A DNA stretch of 35,169 nt from Enterovibrio sp051650965 (GTDB lineage: Bacteria > Pseudomonadota > Gammaproteobacteria > Enterobacterales > Vibrionaceae): the NCBI GenBank assembly GCA_051650965.1, contig JBOFRL010000028.1, forward strand, positions 1 through 35,169. The letters are read 5' to 3'. Of the stretch, positions 1 to 7,324 are shown piece by piece. The notes under the pieces were generated by a model. The model was not told the DNA's origin and did no database searches. It saw only the letters and a program-made list of their open reading frames with translations. The stretch's first letter is position 1, and each line of letters starts with the position of its first letter. The position numbers and the translations under genes are program-made.

Positions 1-33
1 CGCCCATTGCTCTGCATCTGTTAAAAACACCAT
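1..33 (-). CDS. 5' end of a leftward gene, possibly an IS4-type transposase (partial)
   Basis: An ATG at 31-33 on the minus strand is preceded by a good ribosome binding site (GAGGGAAGT). It opens a frame reading MVFLTDAEQWA before the window edge. Only 11 residues are visible, so the family is not established. The short N-terminus with an acidic stretch followed by Trp-Ala resembles the start of IS4/IS50-group transposases, but this is recall of a pattern and not an alignment. A short inverted repeat (40-45 with 61-66) lies immediately upstream and overlaps the binding site. It could equally be an ordinary chromosomal gene. Confidence 0.45.
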   Translation of the reverse strand, partial: MVFLTDAEQWA

Positions 34-88
34 ACTTCCCTCAACACTTTGTTTTGTCTAGTTGAGATCAGGAAAATCGATAAAAATT

Positions 89-121
89 CAAAAAAATCCC
101 CCGATTTTCATCGAGGGATTT
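89..121 (-). terminator. Rho-independent terminator of the AbgT-family gene
   Basis: A 12-base stem (94-105 with 110-121, one G-T wobble) has a four-base loop. In the leftward direction it is followed by a run of seven T residues. It lies about 50 bases past the stop codon of the leftward transporter gene. Confidence 0.8.
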
Positions 122-173
122 GTGTAGGAAAGACAGGCATTAAGCGAGGCTTTGGTTACAAAAAGTGTATGCA

Positions 174-1727
174 CTACATTTGATACTCGTAAGGCGCTTG
201 CAAGCCCAGCGGCAGGCCAAGACCCCAGTAAAGGAGCAAGAACACTGTCCAGCCAACCAGCATCGCAATAGAGTAAGGAAGCATCATCGATGCCAATGAG
301 CCGATCCCCGTCGATTTCACATAGCGCTGGCAATAAACCACAACCAGAGGGAAAAAGACCATCAGTGGTGAAATGATGTTCGAAACAGAGTCACCCACGC
401 GGTAAGCGGCTTGTGACAATTCAGGCGCAATACCAAGCGCCATCAACATTGGCACAAGGATTGGCCCGATCAGCGCCCATTTAGCGGAAGCCGAGCCAAC
501 CAGCAAGTTGATTGAAGCGGTAAGCAAAATCATACCAACAATCGTCATCTCGCCTGGCATGTTGAGAACTTTAAGCAGCTGTGCCCCTTTTAACGCCAGC
601 AGTGTGCCGATATTCGACTGTGAGAAAGCTGCTAAAAACAGCGCACAGAAAAACGACATCACAATGTAGCTGCCCATGGTGCTCATGGTTTTGCTCATCG
701 CTTGAATAATGGCGTTTTGCGTTTTAAAGGTGCCCGACAAGCGGCCATAAACCACGCCTGGGATCACAAACAAAATGAAGATCAGCGGCACAATTGACTT
801 CATCAGCGGCGCGCTAAAAGCGGTAAGCTGACCGTCAGCTGAGCGCAGCGCAGAGTTTTCTGGCCAAGCGGCAGCAACCAGCAGACCAATTCCCGCCAGC
901 ATCGCTAAACCTGCCCAGCGAAACGCTTTCATCTCAACCGGTGAAATGCTGCCAAGATCCGGCGCTTTTTCGGCATCGTCATCAATTGATACGTTGCTAA
1001 AACGTGGCTCAACGATTTTTTCCGTCACATACCAGCCAATCGCGATGATCAAAAGTGATGACGCAGCGGTGAAGTAGAAGTTGGCAAGCGGATTAACTAC
1101 GTAATCTTTATCAAGCACTTGCGCTGCAGATTGCGTGAAACCGGCAAGCAGAGGATCGATGCCAGCAGGGATAAAGTTGGCCGAAAAACCGCCCGAAACG
1201 CCAGCAAACGCCGCCGCAATTCCCACCAGCGGGTTACGACCTGCCGCATGGAAAATGATGCCGCCAAGTGGGATCACCAGCACGTAACCCGCGTCAGACG
1301 CGGTGTGCGATAAAATCGCCACCAAAATGACCGCAGGCGTGAGCAATTTTTTCGGCGTCACGCGCAGCATTTTTTTCAGGCCGGTATTAATGAAGCCAGA
1401 GGCGTCAGCAACCCCAACTCCAAGCATGGCGACCAGTACAATCCCCATTGGGGCAAAGCCTGTGAAAGTGCCAACCATACCTGCTAAAAATTCAGCAAGT
1501 GCGCTGCCTGACAATAAGTTCTTCACTTCGATCGCGTTGCCCGTTATTGGATGGGTCAGATCAAAATTAACTTGTGATAAAACAGCAGACAAACCCCAAA
1601 CAATCAGCAATCCATAGAAGAACAACAATGATGGATCAGGTATTTTATTACCAACACGTTCAACAGTATTGAGGAAGCGCTCCATCCAATTGGGCGCCTC
1701 CTCTTGTTGCTTTAAAACTTGGCTCAT
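174..1727 (-). CDS. AbgT family transporter
   Basis: A 517-residue inner-membrane protein with a short hydrophilic N-terminus and many hydrophobic segments, the usual size for the AbgT family. The family includes E. coli AbgT (p-aminobenzoyl-glutamate uptake) and the MtrF/YdaH exporters linked to sulfonamide resistance. Recognisable family stretches include ERVGNKIPDPSLLFFYG near the N-terminus, HTASDAGYVLVIPLGG in the middle, and SPLMVFFPLVVVYCQRY near the C-terminus. The substrate cannot be read from sequence, since import of p-aminobenzoyl-glutamate or a dipeptide and export of antimetabolites are all known in the family. The ATG is preceded by AAAGGAG at ideal spacing. The gene diverges from pepD across 175 bases, so a link to peptide use is plausible but inferred. 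Confidence 0.9.
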   Translation of the reverse strand: MSQVLKQQEEAPNWMERFLNTVERVGNKIPDPSLLFFYGLLIVWGLSAVLSQVNFDLTHPITGNAIEVKNLLSGSALAEFLAGMVGTFTGFAPMGIVLVAMLGVGVADASGFINTGLKKMLRVTPKKLLTPAVILVAILSHTASDAGYVLVIPLGGIIFHAAGRNPLVGIAAAFAGVSGGFSANFIPAGIDPLLAGFTQSAAQVLDKDYVVNPLANFYFTAASSLLIIAIGWYVTEKIVEPRFSNVSIDDDAEKAPDLGSISPVEMKAFRWAGLAMLAGIGLLVAAAWPENSALRSADGQLTAFSAPLMKSIVPLIFILFVIPGVVYGRLSGTFKTQNAIIQAMSKTMSTMGSYIVMSFFCALFLAAFSQSNIGTLLALKGAQLLKVLNMPGEMTIVGMILLTASINLLVGSASAKWALIGPILVPMLMALGIAPELSQAAYRVGDSVSNIISPLMVFFPLVVVYCQRYVKSTGIGSLASMMLPYSIAMLVGWTVFLLLYWGLGLPLGLQAPYEYQM

Positions 1728-1779
1728 ATCATACTCCTTTGTTGATAAGCAGAAGGTAGTGCTGTCATTAACCTAACAC

Positions 1780-1819
1780 CGTAATTGAATAAAATACAAA
1801 CAATTACGCACTTGTTTGT
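1780..1819. promoter_or_regulatory. Two overlapping inverted repeats between divergent abgT-family gene and pepD
   Basis: CGTAATTG (1780-1787) is repeated as CAATTACG (1801-1808), a perfect 8-base inverted repeat with a 13-base spacer. ACAAACAA (1796-1803) is repeated as TTGTTTGT (1812-1819), another perfect 8-base repeat with an 8-base spacer. The second covers the candidate -35 of pepD. Such symmetry in a divergent gap suits a dimeric repressor or activator. No specific regulator is recognised. Confidence 0.5.
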
Positions 1820-1840
1820 GTATTTCGCTGTAGTTATGAG
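1812..1840 (+). promoter_or_regulatory. Candidate sigma-70 promoter of pepD
   Basis: TTGTTT (1812-1817) and TATGAG (1835-1840) are separated by 17 bases, about 60 bases upstream of the pepD start codon. Each hexamer matches the consensus at only about four positions, so this is a tentative call. Confidence 0.35.
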
Positions 1841-1902
1841 TACTAAGTCTCTTTTATTTCTGTTAGGTTTGAACTGAAATTATTAACTTTTGGAGATCTC
1901 CT

Positions 1903-3372
1903 GTGTCACAACTAAGCACTCTTACTCCACAGATAATTTGGCGTTATTTTGAGCAGATCTGCGCCATTCCTCACCCGTCTAAGCACGAAAAACAGCTGAT
2001 CGAGTACGTTTTAAATTTTGCCAAAGAGCACAATTTAGACGCTCAGCAAGACGCTGTTGGCAACATTGTGATCAAAAAACCTGCCACATCTGGCATGGAA
2101 GATAGACAAACTGTTGTTTTGCAAGCGCATTTAGATATGGTTGCGCAAAAGAATGAAGAAACGCAGCACGATTTTTTAGTTGATCCTATCAAGCCTTACA
2201 TCGACGGCGAGTGGGTGAAAGCGCAGGGCACAACGCTTGGCGCTGATAACGGCATTGGCATGGCGGCGTGTCTGGCGGTGCTTGCGAGCAGCGATCTTAG
2301 CCACGGCGCGCTTGAAGTGCTTTTGACCGTGGATGAAGAGACCGGCATGACCGGCGCGTTTGGCCTAAGCTCTGATCTTTTGCAAGGCACCATTTTGCTC
2401 AACACTGACACCGAGCAAGAGGGCGAGGTTTACATGGGCTGTGCGGGCGGCGTTAATGTGGCGCTGACGCAAACTTTCGACAGAGAAACCCTAAGCGACG
2501 ATTTTTTAGTAAAAACGTTGCAAATCAAGGGACTTAAAGGCGGACATTCGGGCTGCGACATCGACACCGGCCGCGCCAACGCCACAAAATTGCTGGCGCG
2601 CTTTTTAGCTCAGCATGCCGATGCGCTTGAGCTGCACCTGCTCACTTTGCGCGGCGGCACCGTCAGAAACGCGATCGCCCGCGAAGCGTTTGCTACATTT
2701 GCCATTCCACGCACGCAGCAAAACAAACTGGCAGAGCAAGTCGAGCAATTTGCGCGCACGCTCAAAAGCGAGCTTGAGCTGGTTGAAGAGAACTTGCTGG
2801 TGAAACTTGTGGATGAAACTGCGCCTGCGCCGCTGCAAGTCATTGAATATCAAGCGCAGCAGCGCATCATCGCCATGCTCAACGCTTGCCCTAACGGCGT
2901 GCACCGCATGAGTGACAGCACACCACGCATCGTAGAGACCTCTTCCAACATTGGTATTGTTGCTTGTGAAAACAATCAACTGACTACGCTGGTGCTCATC
3001 CGCTCGCAGTCTGACAGCGGCCGTCACTATGCAGAAAGCATGTTCCATTCGCTGGCCAAACTTTCTGGCGCGCAAGTTGAAGTGAGCGGCGGCTATCCAG
3101 GCTGGAAGCCGGATCCAAGCTCTAAGATCATGAAAATTTTCCAGAAAACTTACCAAGATCTGTATGGCCGCACCCCCAATATTATGGTGATCCACGCAGG
3201 CCTTGAGTGCGGACTGTTTAAAAAGCCTTATCCAAACATGGACATGCTTTCATTTGGCCCGACCATTAAGTTCCCACATTCGCCAGATGAAAAAGTGAAC
3301 ATCCACTCTGTTGAGCTATTTTGGCAGCAGATGCGCGCGATTTTAACGCAGATCCCTAAAAAAGAAGCGTAA
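1903..3372 (+). CDS. pepD: Aminoacyl-histidine dipeptidase (peptidase D, M20 family)
   Basis: A 489-residue cytosolic metallopeptidase that cleaves Xaa-His dipeptides such as carnosine and other unblocked dipeptides. The length matches E. coli PepD (485). The di-zinc site is visible: His76 and Asp78 in AHLDMV, bridging Asp115 in GADNGIG, catalytic Glu145 with Glu146 in VDEETG, Asp169 in NTDTE, and His459 in FPHSPDEKVNIHS. The start is GTG at 1903 with GGAGAT a suitable distance upstream. No upstream in-frame ATG gives a better match to the family N-terminus. The neighbouring divergent AbgT-family transporter may bring in peptide-like substrates, which is inference only. Confidence 0.95.
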   Translation: MSQLSTLTPQIIWRYFEQICAIPHPSKHEKQLIEYVLNFAKEHNLDAQQDAVGNIVIKKPATSGMEDRQTVVLQAHLDMVAQKNEETQHDFLVDPIKPYIDGEWVKAQGTTLGADNGIGMAACLAVLASSDLSHGALEVLLTVDEETGMTGAFGLSSDLLQGTILLNTDTEQEGEVYMGCAGGVNVALTQTFDRETLSDDFLVKTLQIKGLKGGHSGCDIDTGRANATKLLARFLAQHADALELHLLTLRGGTVRNAIAREAFATFAIPRTQQNKLAEQVEQFARTLKSELELVEENLLVKLVDETAPAPLQVIEYQAQQRIIAMLNACPNGVHRMSDSTPRIVETSSNIGIVACENNQLTTLVLIRSQSDSGRHYAESMFHSLAKLSGAQVEVSGGYPGWKPDPSSKIMKIFQKTYQDLYGRTPNIMVIHAGLECGLFKKPYPNMDMLSFGPTIKFPHSPDEKVNIHSVELFWQQMRAILTQIPKKEA

Positions 3373-3383
3373 CCGCAACAGTT

Positions 3384-3411
3384 AAAGCGCCTGAATACAG
3401 GCGCTTTTTTT
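3384..3411. terminator. Bidirectional terminator between pepD and dinB
   Basis: AAAGCGCCTG (3384-3393) pairs perfectly with CAGGCGCTTT (3398-3407) around an AATA loop. T residues follow on the plus strand and A residues precede, so it can serve both convergent genes. Confidence 0.9.
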
Positions 3412-3420
3412 ATGCAAAAT

Positions 3421-4503
3421 TTACAGCTCATTATACTCAGCAAAATCAAAGCTGAGCTGCTGCTGTTTGGCCGCGGCAAGCTCTTCGCGCATCAGCCCCA
3501 CGCTGATCCCAATCAAGCGGATCCCGCGCCCTTGCTGTTTTGTCAGCACCTGATTGAGCAGCAGCGCAAAATTATTTTGCTGATACTGACTTGTGCGCCG
3601 CTCCACAGTCGTCTGCGTAAAATCGGCAAATTTGAGCTTCACCCCTTGGCGCACCACGCAGCGCGGCCCGCCCACCTGCTGCAGCCGTTTTTTCATTTGC
3701 GGATAGAGCGCTTTTAACATCTCCAAACATTGCTGCTTGGTGTAGATATCGTTGGCAAGCGTCACCTCCACCGCGACCGATTTGCGCTCTCTGTCGGTGA
3801 TCACCTCGCGCTCATCAAGCCCATGACAATAGTGCCACAGCTGCTCACCGAGTTTGCCAAATTGTATTTTCAGCTTGGCCTTTTCATAGCGCTGCACGTC
3901 TGCGCCGACATAAAGGCCAAATTGATGCAGCTTAGCGAGTGTCACTTTGCCAACGCCCGGCAACTTTTCCAGCGGCAACGTTTTAACAAATTCGCCCAAT
4001 TGCGCCGGCGTGATCACGCACAATCCATTGGGTTTATTAAGATCAGAAGCTATTTTGGCGGCAAATTTCACGCAAGCGACCCCCGCCGAGGCGGTTAAAG
4101 CAAGCTCGCGCTCAATGCATTGGCGAATATCTTGCGCAATTAAGGTGGCAGATCCATGAAACAGTTGGCAATCACTGACATCGAGATACGCTTCATCCAG
4201 TGATAAAAACTCGTATTTTGTCGTATAACGGCTAAAAATGGTGGCCAGCTGCGCAGAGACCGCACGGTATTTGGCCATTGAGCCTGCGATAAGCACAAGA
4301 TTGGGGCAAAGTTTGAGCGCATGCGCCGTCGCCATCGCCGAGCGCACGCCAAATTCGCGTGCCAAATAGTTGCAGGTCGAGATCACGCCGCGATGCACAT
4401 GCGCCCCGCCCACCGCGATCGGCAAATGGCGCAGATGCGGCTGATCGCGCATCTCCACCGCCGCAAAAAAGCAGTCCATATCAATATGAATAATTTTTCT
4501 CAT
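3421..4503 (-). CDS. dinB: DNA polymerase IV (Y-family translesion polymerase)
   Basis: A 360-residue error-prone polymerase that bypasses lesions and extends mispaired ends, recruited by the sliding clamp. The catalytic carboxylates are Asp8 (IIHIDMDCFF) and Asp103-Glu104 (SLDEAYLDVS), at the same positions as in E. coli DinB. A helix-hairpin-helix region (LPGVGKVTLAKL) and a little-finger domain follow. The C-terminal QLSFDF lies close to the stop and fits a clamp-binding motif. The ATG at 4501-4503 is the family start. I found no clear LexA box in the upstream gap, so SOS control is not supported by sequence here. Confidence 0.96.
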   Translation of the reverse strand: MRKIIHIDMDCFFAAVEMRDQPHLRHLPIAVGGAHVHRGVISTCNYLAREFGVRSAMATAHALKLCPNLVLIAGSMAKYRAVSAQLATIFSRYTTKYEFLSLDEAYLDVSDCQLFHGSATLIAQDIRQCIERELALTASAGVACVKFAAKIASDLNKPNGLCVITPAQLGEFVKTLPLEKLPGVGKVTLAKLHQFGLYVGADVQRYEKAKLKIQFGKLGEQLWHYCHGLDEREVITDRERKSVAVEVTLANDIYTKQQCLEMLKALYPQMKKRLQQVGGPRCVVRQGVKLKFADFTQTTVERRTSQYQQNNFALLLNQVLTKQQGRGIRLIGISVGLMREELAAAKQQQLSFDFAEYNEL

Positions 4504-4605
4504 TTCTAGCAGCCTGCCCCTGCGCTTTTCACATAATGCACAACAATTACGATGCTTTTCACTAATAAACTGCTATAAAATGTATAAAACCCAAAATGAC
4601 TGCTA

Positions 4606-4633
4606 TTGATAGCGCAATAAATTGGCTTATAAG
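4606..4633 (+). promoter_or_regulatory. Candidate sigma-70 promoter of yciA
   Basis: TTGATA (4606-4611) and TATAAG (4628-4633) are separated by 16 bases, giving a start site near 4640, about 50 bases before the yciA ATG. Confidence 0.5.
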
Positions 4634-4689
4634 ATAGACAGTTGCAATTTTCTCAGCGATCTCAGCCCACATTAACCAAGGCAGTTATT

Positions 4690-5100
4690 ATGCAACAGCA
4701 GACAGAACAACCTGAAGGTGATTTACTGTTAAGAACATTAGCAATGCCCGCTGACACTAACCCCAATGGCGATATTTTTGGTGGCTGGATCATGTCACAG
4801 ATGGACATCGCTGGCGGGATCCTAGCGAAAGAGTTGGCCGAAGGGCGAGTCTGCACCGTTGCGGTCAACAATATCACCTTTTATAAACCGGTAAAAGTGG
4901 GCGACGTGGTGTGCTGCTATGGGCGCTGCATCAAAATCGGCCGCAGCTCTATGCAGCTTGAGCTTGATATTTGGATAAAACCGGTGCTACGCGCAAGTGA
5001 AAATGCGCGTTTTCGCGCAAGCTCGGGCATTTTTACCTATGTCGCTATCGATGAAAATGGGCGGCCACGTCCCGTGCCACAAAACGGCGCAGGCGCGTAA
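4690..5100 (+). CDS. yciA: Acyl-CoA thioesterase, YciA type (hotdog fold)
   Basis: A 136-residue cytosolic hotdog-fold thioesterase that hydrolyses a broad range of acyl-CoA esters to free CoA. The hallmark stretch NPNGDIFGGWIMSQMD (residues about 20-35) carries the catalytic Asp of the YciA/Acot family. VNNITFYKPVKVGDVV follows, and the C-terminus is short and variable as in E. coli YciA (132 residues). A longer in-frame extension from a TTG at 4642 is rejected. The ATG at 4690 is preceded by AAGG and gives the family-length protein. It is transcribed divergently from dinB and convergently with nqrM. Confidence 0.92.
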   Translation: MQQQTEQPEGDLLLRTLAMPADTNPNGDIFGGWIMSQMDIAGGILAKELAEGRVCTVAVNNITFYKPVKVGDVVCCYGRCIKIGRSSMQLELDIWIKPVLRASENARFRASSGIFTYVAIDENGRPRPVPQNGAGA

Positions 5101-5152
5101 AATAGCCCCCTGCAAACTCGGCGTTTTCTCACCCAAAGCATGCATTTTTATC

Positions 5153-5189
5153 TTCAGGGCGGCGCAAGCACTTAGCTTGGCCGCCTGAA
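5153..5189. other. Strong hairpin between yciA and nqrM
   Basis: The left arm (5153-5169) and right arm (5175-5189) pair around the loop ACTTA over 15 base pairs, with two single-G bulges. It sits two bases past the nqrM stop and 50 bases past yciA. No long T run follows on either strand, so it is either a weak terminator, an mRNA 3'-end stabiliser or a REP-like element. Confidence 0.6.
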
Positions 5190-5191
5190 TG

Positions 5192-5422
5192 TTACTCGAT
5201 GCGGTCTTTTTGCCACGCTTGTTCTTTTTCCGCTTGCGCAGCTTGTGCTTCGCGTTTTTTACGCGCTTCACACGGCGTTGGGCAATTACACTCTTTTTCT
5301 ATCCCGACAGCGCCAAGGCCGCCGCAGCTGCCCGTCAATTTTTTACGATGGACAATAAAACCTATCGCCATACCAAAAATCACTAATAAAAATACCCCAA
5401 AGGTAATAACAAAAGTGACCAT
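5192..5422 (-). CDS. nqrM: Na+-NQR maturation protein NqrM (DUF539)
   Basis: A 76-residue protein with one N-terminal membrane helix (residues about 3-24) and a conserved cysteine-rich segment: Cys33 in GSCGGLG, then Cys45, Cys47 and Cys51 in ECNCPTPC. In Vibrio, NqrM is required for assembly of active Na+-NQR. It is thought to deliver iron to the metal centre held by the NqrD and NqrE cysteines, and Cys33 has been reported as important. The C-terminus is charged and Ala/Glu/Lys-rich. The ATG follows the apbE stop by six bases and GAGGTG overlaps that stop, so the two genes are probably translationally coupled. It ends the four-gene operon downstream of nqrF. Confidence 0.95.
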   Translation of the reverse strand: MVTFVITFGVFLLVIFGMAIGFIVHRKKLTGSCGGLGAVGIEKECNCPTPCEARKKREAQAAQAEKEQAWQKDRIE

Positions 5423-5428
5423 AACACC

Positions 5429-6457
5429 TCACTGAGAAATTAAATACGGTTTAAAAGCGCTGGAAACGCGCTCTTCAAACCCGTTTTGGGTTTTAACGAT
5501 CAAAAACAGCGCAATCGCCTCTTTTTCGGCAAGTGCCAGCGCACGCTCTGGTCCAAGCACCATAAACGCCGTCGCCAAGCCATCTGCCGTCATGCACGAC
5601 TTATCAAGCACTGTCGCCGAAACCAAATGATGCGTGATAGGGTTACCGGTCGCAGGATCAATCGTGTGCGAATAGCGCAGTCCGTCTTGCTCAAAATAGT
5701 TACGATAGTCGCCAGACGTCGCCACCGCCAGATCTTGAGGCGCAATAATTTGCTGCACTGAGCGCTCGCCAGCAACGGGTTTTTCGATCGCGATGCGCCA
5801 CGCACGAGCGCGATCATTGACCCCTTTGAGTTTGAGCTCGCCGCCAATATCAACCAGATAATTTTCCACGCCAACAGTCGCAAGATAATCAGCCAGCAAA
5901 TCAACAGCAAACCCTTTCGCGATAGACGAGAGATCGACATAAAGCTCAGGGTGCGTTTTAGAAAGCTGCGTGCCCGCTAGCTGCAAAAACTGCATGCCCG
6001 TTTTCGCTCGCGTTTGCGCGATAAGCTGTGTCGATGGCACGCGCTCAGGGCGCGCGTCAGGTCCAAAGCCCCACAAATTGACCAGCGGCCCCATCGTCAC
6101 GTCCAAAGCGCCGTCAGAAAGCTCATGCAAACGCTGCGCCTCTTTTACCACTAAAGCGGTGTGCGGCGAGACCGAGAACGCGCTCGCTTCGCGATGGCGG
6201 TTAAACTGGCTAAGCTGCGACTCGGGCAGGTAGGTGGACATTTTCTGGTTCACGTCCTGCAAGTGCGCTTCTATCTGCTGCTGGATCGCTTTTTGACTCG
6301 GCAAGTCGGCTTTATCGACATATTTGACCGAATAGTACGTGCCCATAGTTTGGCCATTAAGCACCACAAGCGCGGCCTTTTGCTCACAGCCCAACAAAAA
6401 CAGCGCGCACACTACCACCCAAGCGGGCAGCCTTTTTTTCATCTGCAAACTGAACAT
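5429..6457 (-). CDS. apbE: FAD:protein FMN transferase (ApbE), lipoprotein
   Basis: ApbE uses FAD to attach FMN covalently to Thr in the SGAT motifs of NqrB and NqrC, on the periplasmic side of the membrane. The protein has a lipoprotein signal ending in LFLLGC. The ApbE fold then shows NGQTMGTYYSVKY, LWGFGP, DLSSIAKGFAVD, VDIGGELK and YSHTIDPATGNP, with Mg-binding SCMTADGLATAF near the C-terminus. The start is uncertain. ATG at 6457 lies one base after the yibL stop, which suggests coupling; ATG at 6442 gives a more compact lipoprotein signal (MKKRLPAWVV). A further upstream in-frame ATG at 6502 overlaps yibL and is less likely. It lies between yibL and nqrM. Confidence 0.95.
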   Translation of the reverse strand: MFSLQMKKRLPAWVVVCALFLLGCEQKAALVVLNGQTMGTYYSVKYVDKADLPSQKAIQQQIEAHLQDVNQKMSTYLPESQLSQFNRHREASAFSVSPHTALVVKEAQRLHELSDGALDVTMGPLVNLWGFGPDARPERVPSTQLIAQTRAKTGMQFLQLAGTQLSKTHPELYVDLSSIAKGFAVDLLADYLATVGVENYLVDIGGELKLKGVNDRARAWRIAIEKPVAGERSVQQIIAPQDLAVATSGDYRNYFEQDGLRYSHTIDPATGNPITHHLVSATVLDKSCMTADGLATAFMVLGPERALALAEKEAIALFLIVKTQNGFEERVSSAFKPYLISQ

Positions 6458-6458
6458 G

Positions 6459-6815
6459 TTAAAACGGCTTACGGCTAAAACCTGTGACCGTTTCAAGCTC
6501 AAGCTGCTTGCCCAGTGCAGTCAAATGGTGCACAACGACCAGCCCTTTCACCGTTTTTTTCAATTTGCCAAGGTCGGCCTGCTCTTGCTTGGTCAACGCT
6601 CGGTTAAATGGCAACGCGCGCAGCTGCTGCGCCTCTTGCGACGCCTTTTTTTCTCGGGCGAATTTAAGCTGCTGACGCTGTTTTTGCAGCTTCGCTTGCT
6701 CAGTTTTTGTCTGCTCGATGATATAGTTATCTTCGCGCGCGATAGCCGCCGCCAATTTTTTCTCCAGCCTATCCAGCTGATTGTTTACCGCTTGTAACTC
6801 TTTGCTATTATTCAT
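6459..6815 (-). CDS. yibL: YibL family ribosome-associated protein
   Basis: A 118-residue charged protein. The first 65 residues are predicted coiled coil (Lys/Glu/Gln-rich with leucines). The C-terminal half matches E. coli YibL (120 residues) closely by eye: LPFNRALTKQEQADLGKL, then LVVVHHLTALG and VTGFS. YibL co-purifies with ribosomes in E. coli, and its biochemical role is not settled. The ATG overlaps the stop of the upstream DUF2750 gene by four bases (ATGA), and apbE follows within a few bases. The gene is therefore the second of four in an operon that otherwise serves Na+-NQR maturation, an unexpected setting. Confidence 0.92.
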   Translation of the reverse strand: MNNSKELQAVNNQLDRLEKKLAAAIAREDNYIIEQTKTEQAKLQKQRQQLKFAREKKASQEAQQLRALPFNRALTKQEQADLGKLKKTVKGLVVVHHLTALGKQLELETVTGFSRKPF

Positions 6816-7201
6816 TTTTTACCTGTCTTGTGCTCTTTTAAGCTCACATCAAATTCTTCAGCAGACATTACGAAGCCGTCGCCATCTGGGCGCGGAAAAA
6901 CCGCCACCGCAAGCTCATCATCGCTCAAACCGGAGGTCCACTTTTTATGCCAATCGCTCAGCGTAATGGCTTCGGGACGGCAATCTTGCCACTCGCCACT
7001 CACCCAGCTTGCCGCAAGCGCCGCCGACGGCCAAACCGGCACCACGTCTTCGTCTTCACTGTTTAACATCACGCAGCCATCTTCATCACGCAAAATCCAA
7101 ATTTTGCCGTTAGCATGCACCTCAGAAAAAAGGTAACGCGCGCGTAGCTCTGCGCTTAGCTCCATGATCTCTTGCTCTTTTTTATTCAATTCGTGCTGCA
7201 T
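6812..7201 (-). CDS. DUF2750 domain protein
   Basis: A cytosolic protein of about 129 residues without signal or membrane segment. The stretch VWPSAALAASWVSGEWQDCRPEAI and the following TLSDW, GLSDDELAVAVFP are typical of DUF2750, whose function is unknown. Three in-frame ATGs are possible (7237, 7219, 7201). The one at 7201 is preferred because GAGAGA lies at correct spacing and the reading MQHELNKKEQEIMELS suits the family N-terminus. The gene is first in the DUF2750-yibL-apbE-nqrM operon, starting about 120 bases past the nqrF stop. A shared role with Na+-NQR is only suggested by position. Confidence 0.85.
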   Translation of the reverse strand: MQHELNKKEQEIMELSAELRARYLFSEVHANGKIWILRDEDGCVMLNSEDEDVVPVWPSAALAASWVSGEWQDCRPEAITLSDWHKKWTSGLSDDELAVAVFPRPDGDGFVMSAEEFDVSLKEHKTGKK

Positions 7202-7265
7202 AGCTCTCTCATTTGCCATTTTTAGCGCAATTGTCACGCCAATTAATGAAATACGCCGCCATCAT

Positions 7266-7296
7266 AAACAAAATGGCTGCTCGAAAGCAGCCATTT
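7266..7296 (-). terminator. Terminator of the nqr operon
   Basis: AAATGGCTGC (7271-7280) pairs perfectly with GCAGCCATTT (7287-7296) around a six-base loop. In the leftward direction the stem is followed by TTTTGTTT. A T run also follows on the plus strand. It separates nqrF from the DUF2750-yibL-apbE-nqrM operon, and read-through may still link them. Confidence 0.75.
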
Positions 7297-7324
7297 TTTA
7301 TGTTTTTGTTGCTAACGCGATGTG

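Noticed and set aside
2605..3195. 196-residue leftward frame inside pepD
   Set aside because: It lies fully antisense to a well-supported pepD with all catalytic residues and has no ribosome site or recognisable domain.
4504..4641. LexA (SOS) box upstream of dinB
   Set aside because: No CTGT-N8-ACAG match was found in the gap; CTGCTATAAAATG-like sequences lack the second half-site.
5100..5191. Short rightward and leftward frames across the yciA-nqrM gap
   Set aside because: They only arise from extensions of yciA and nqrM antisense sequence and have no start signals.
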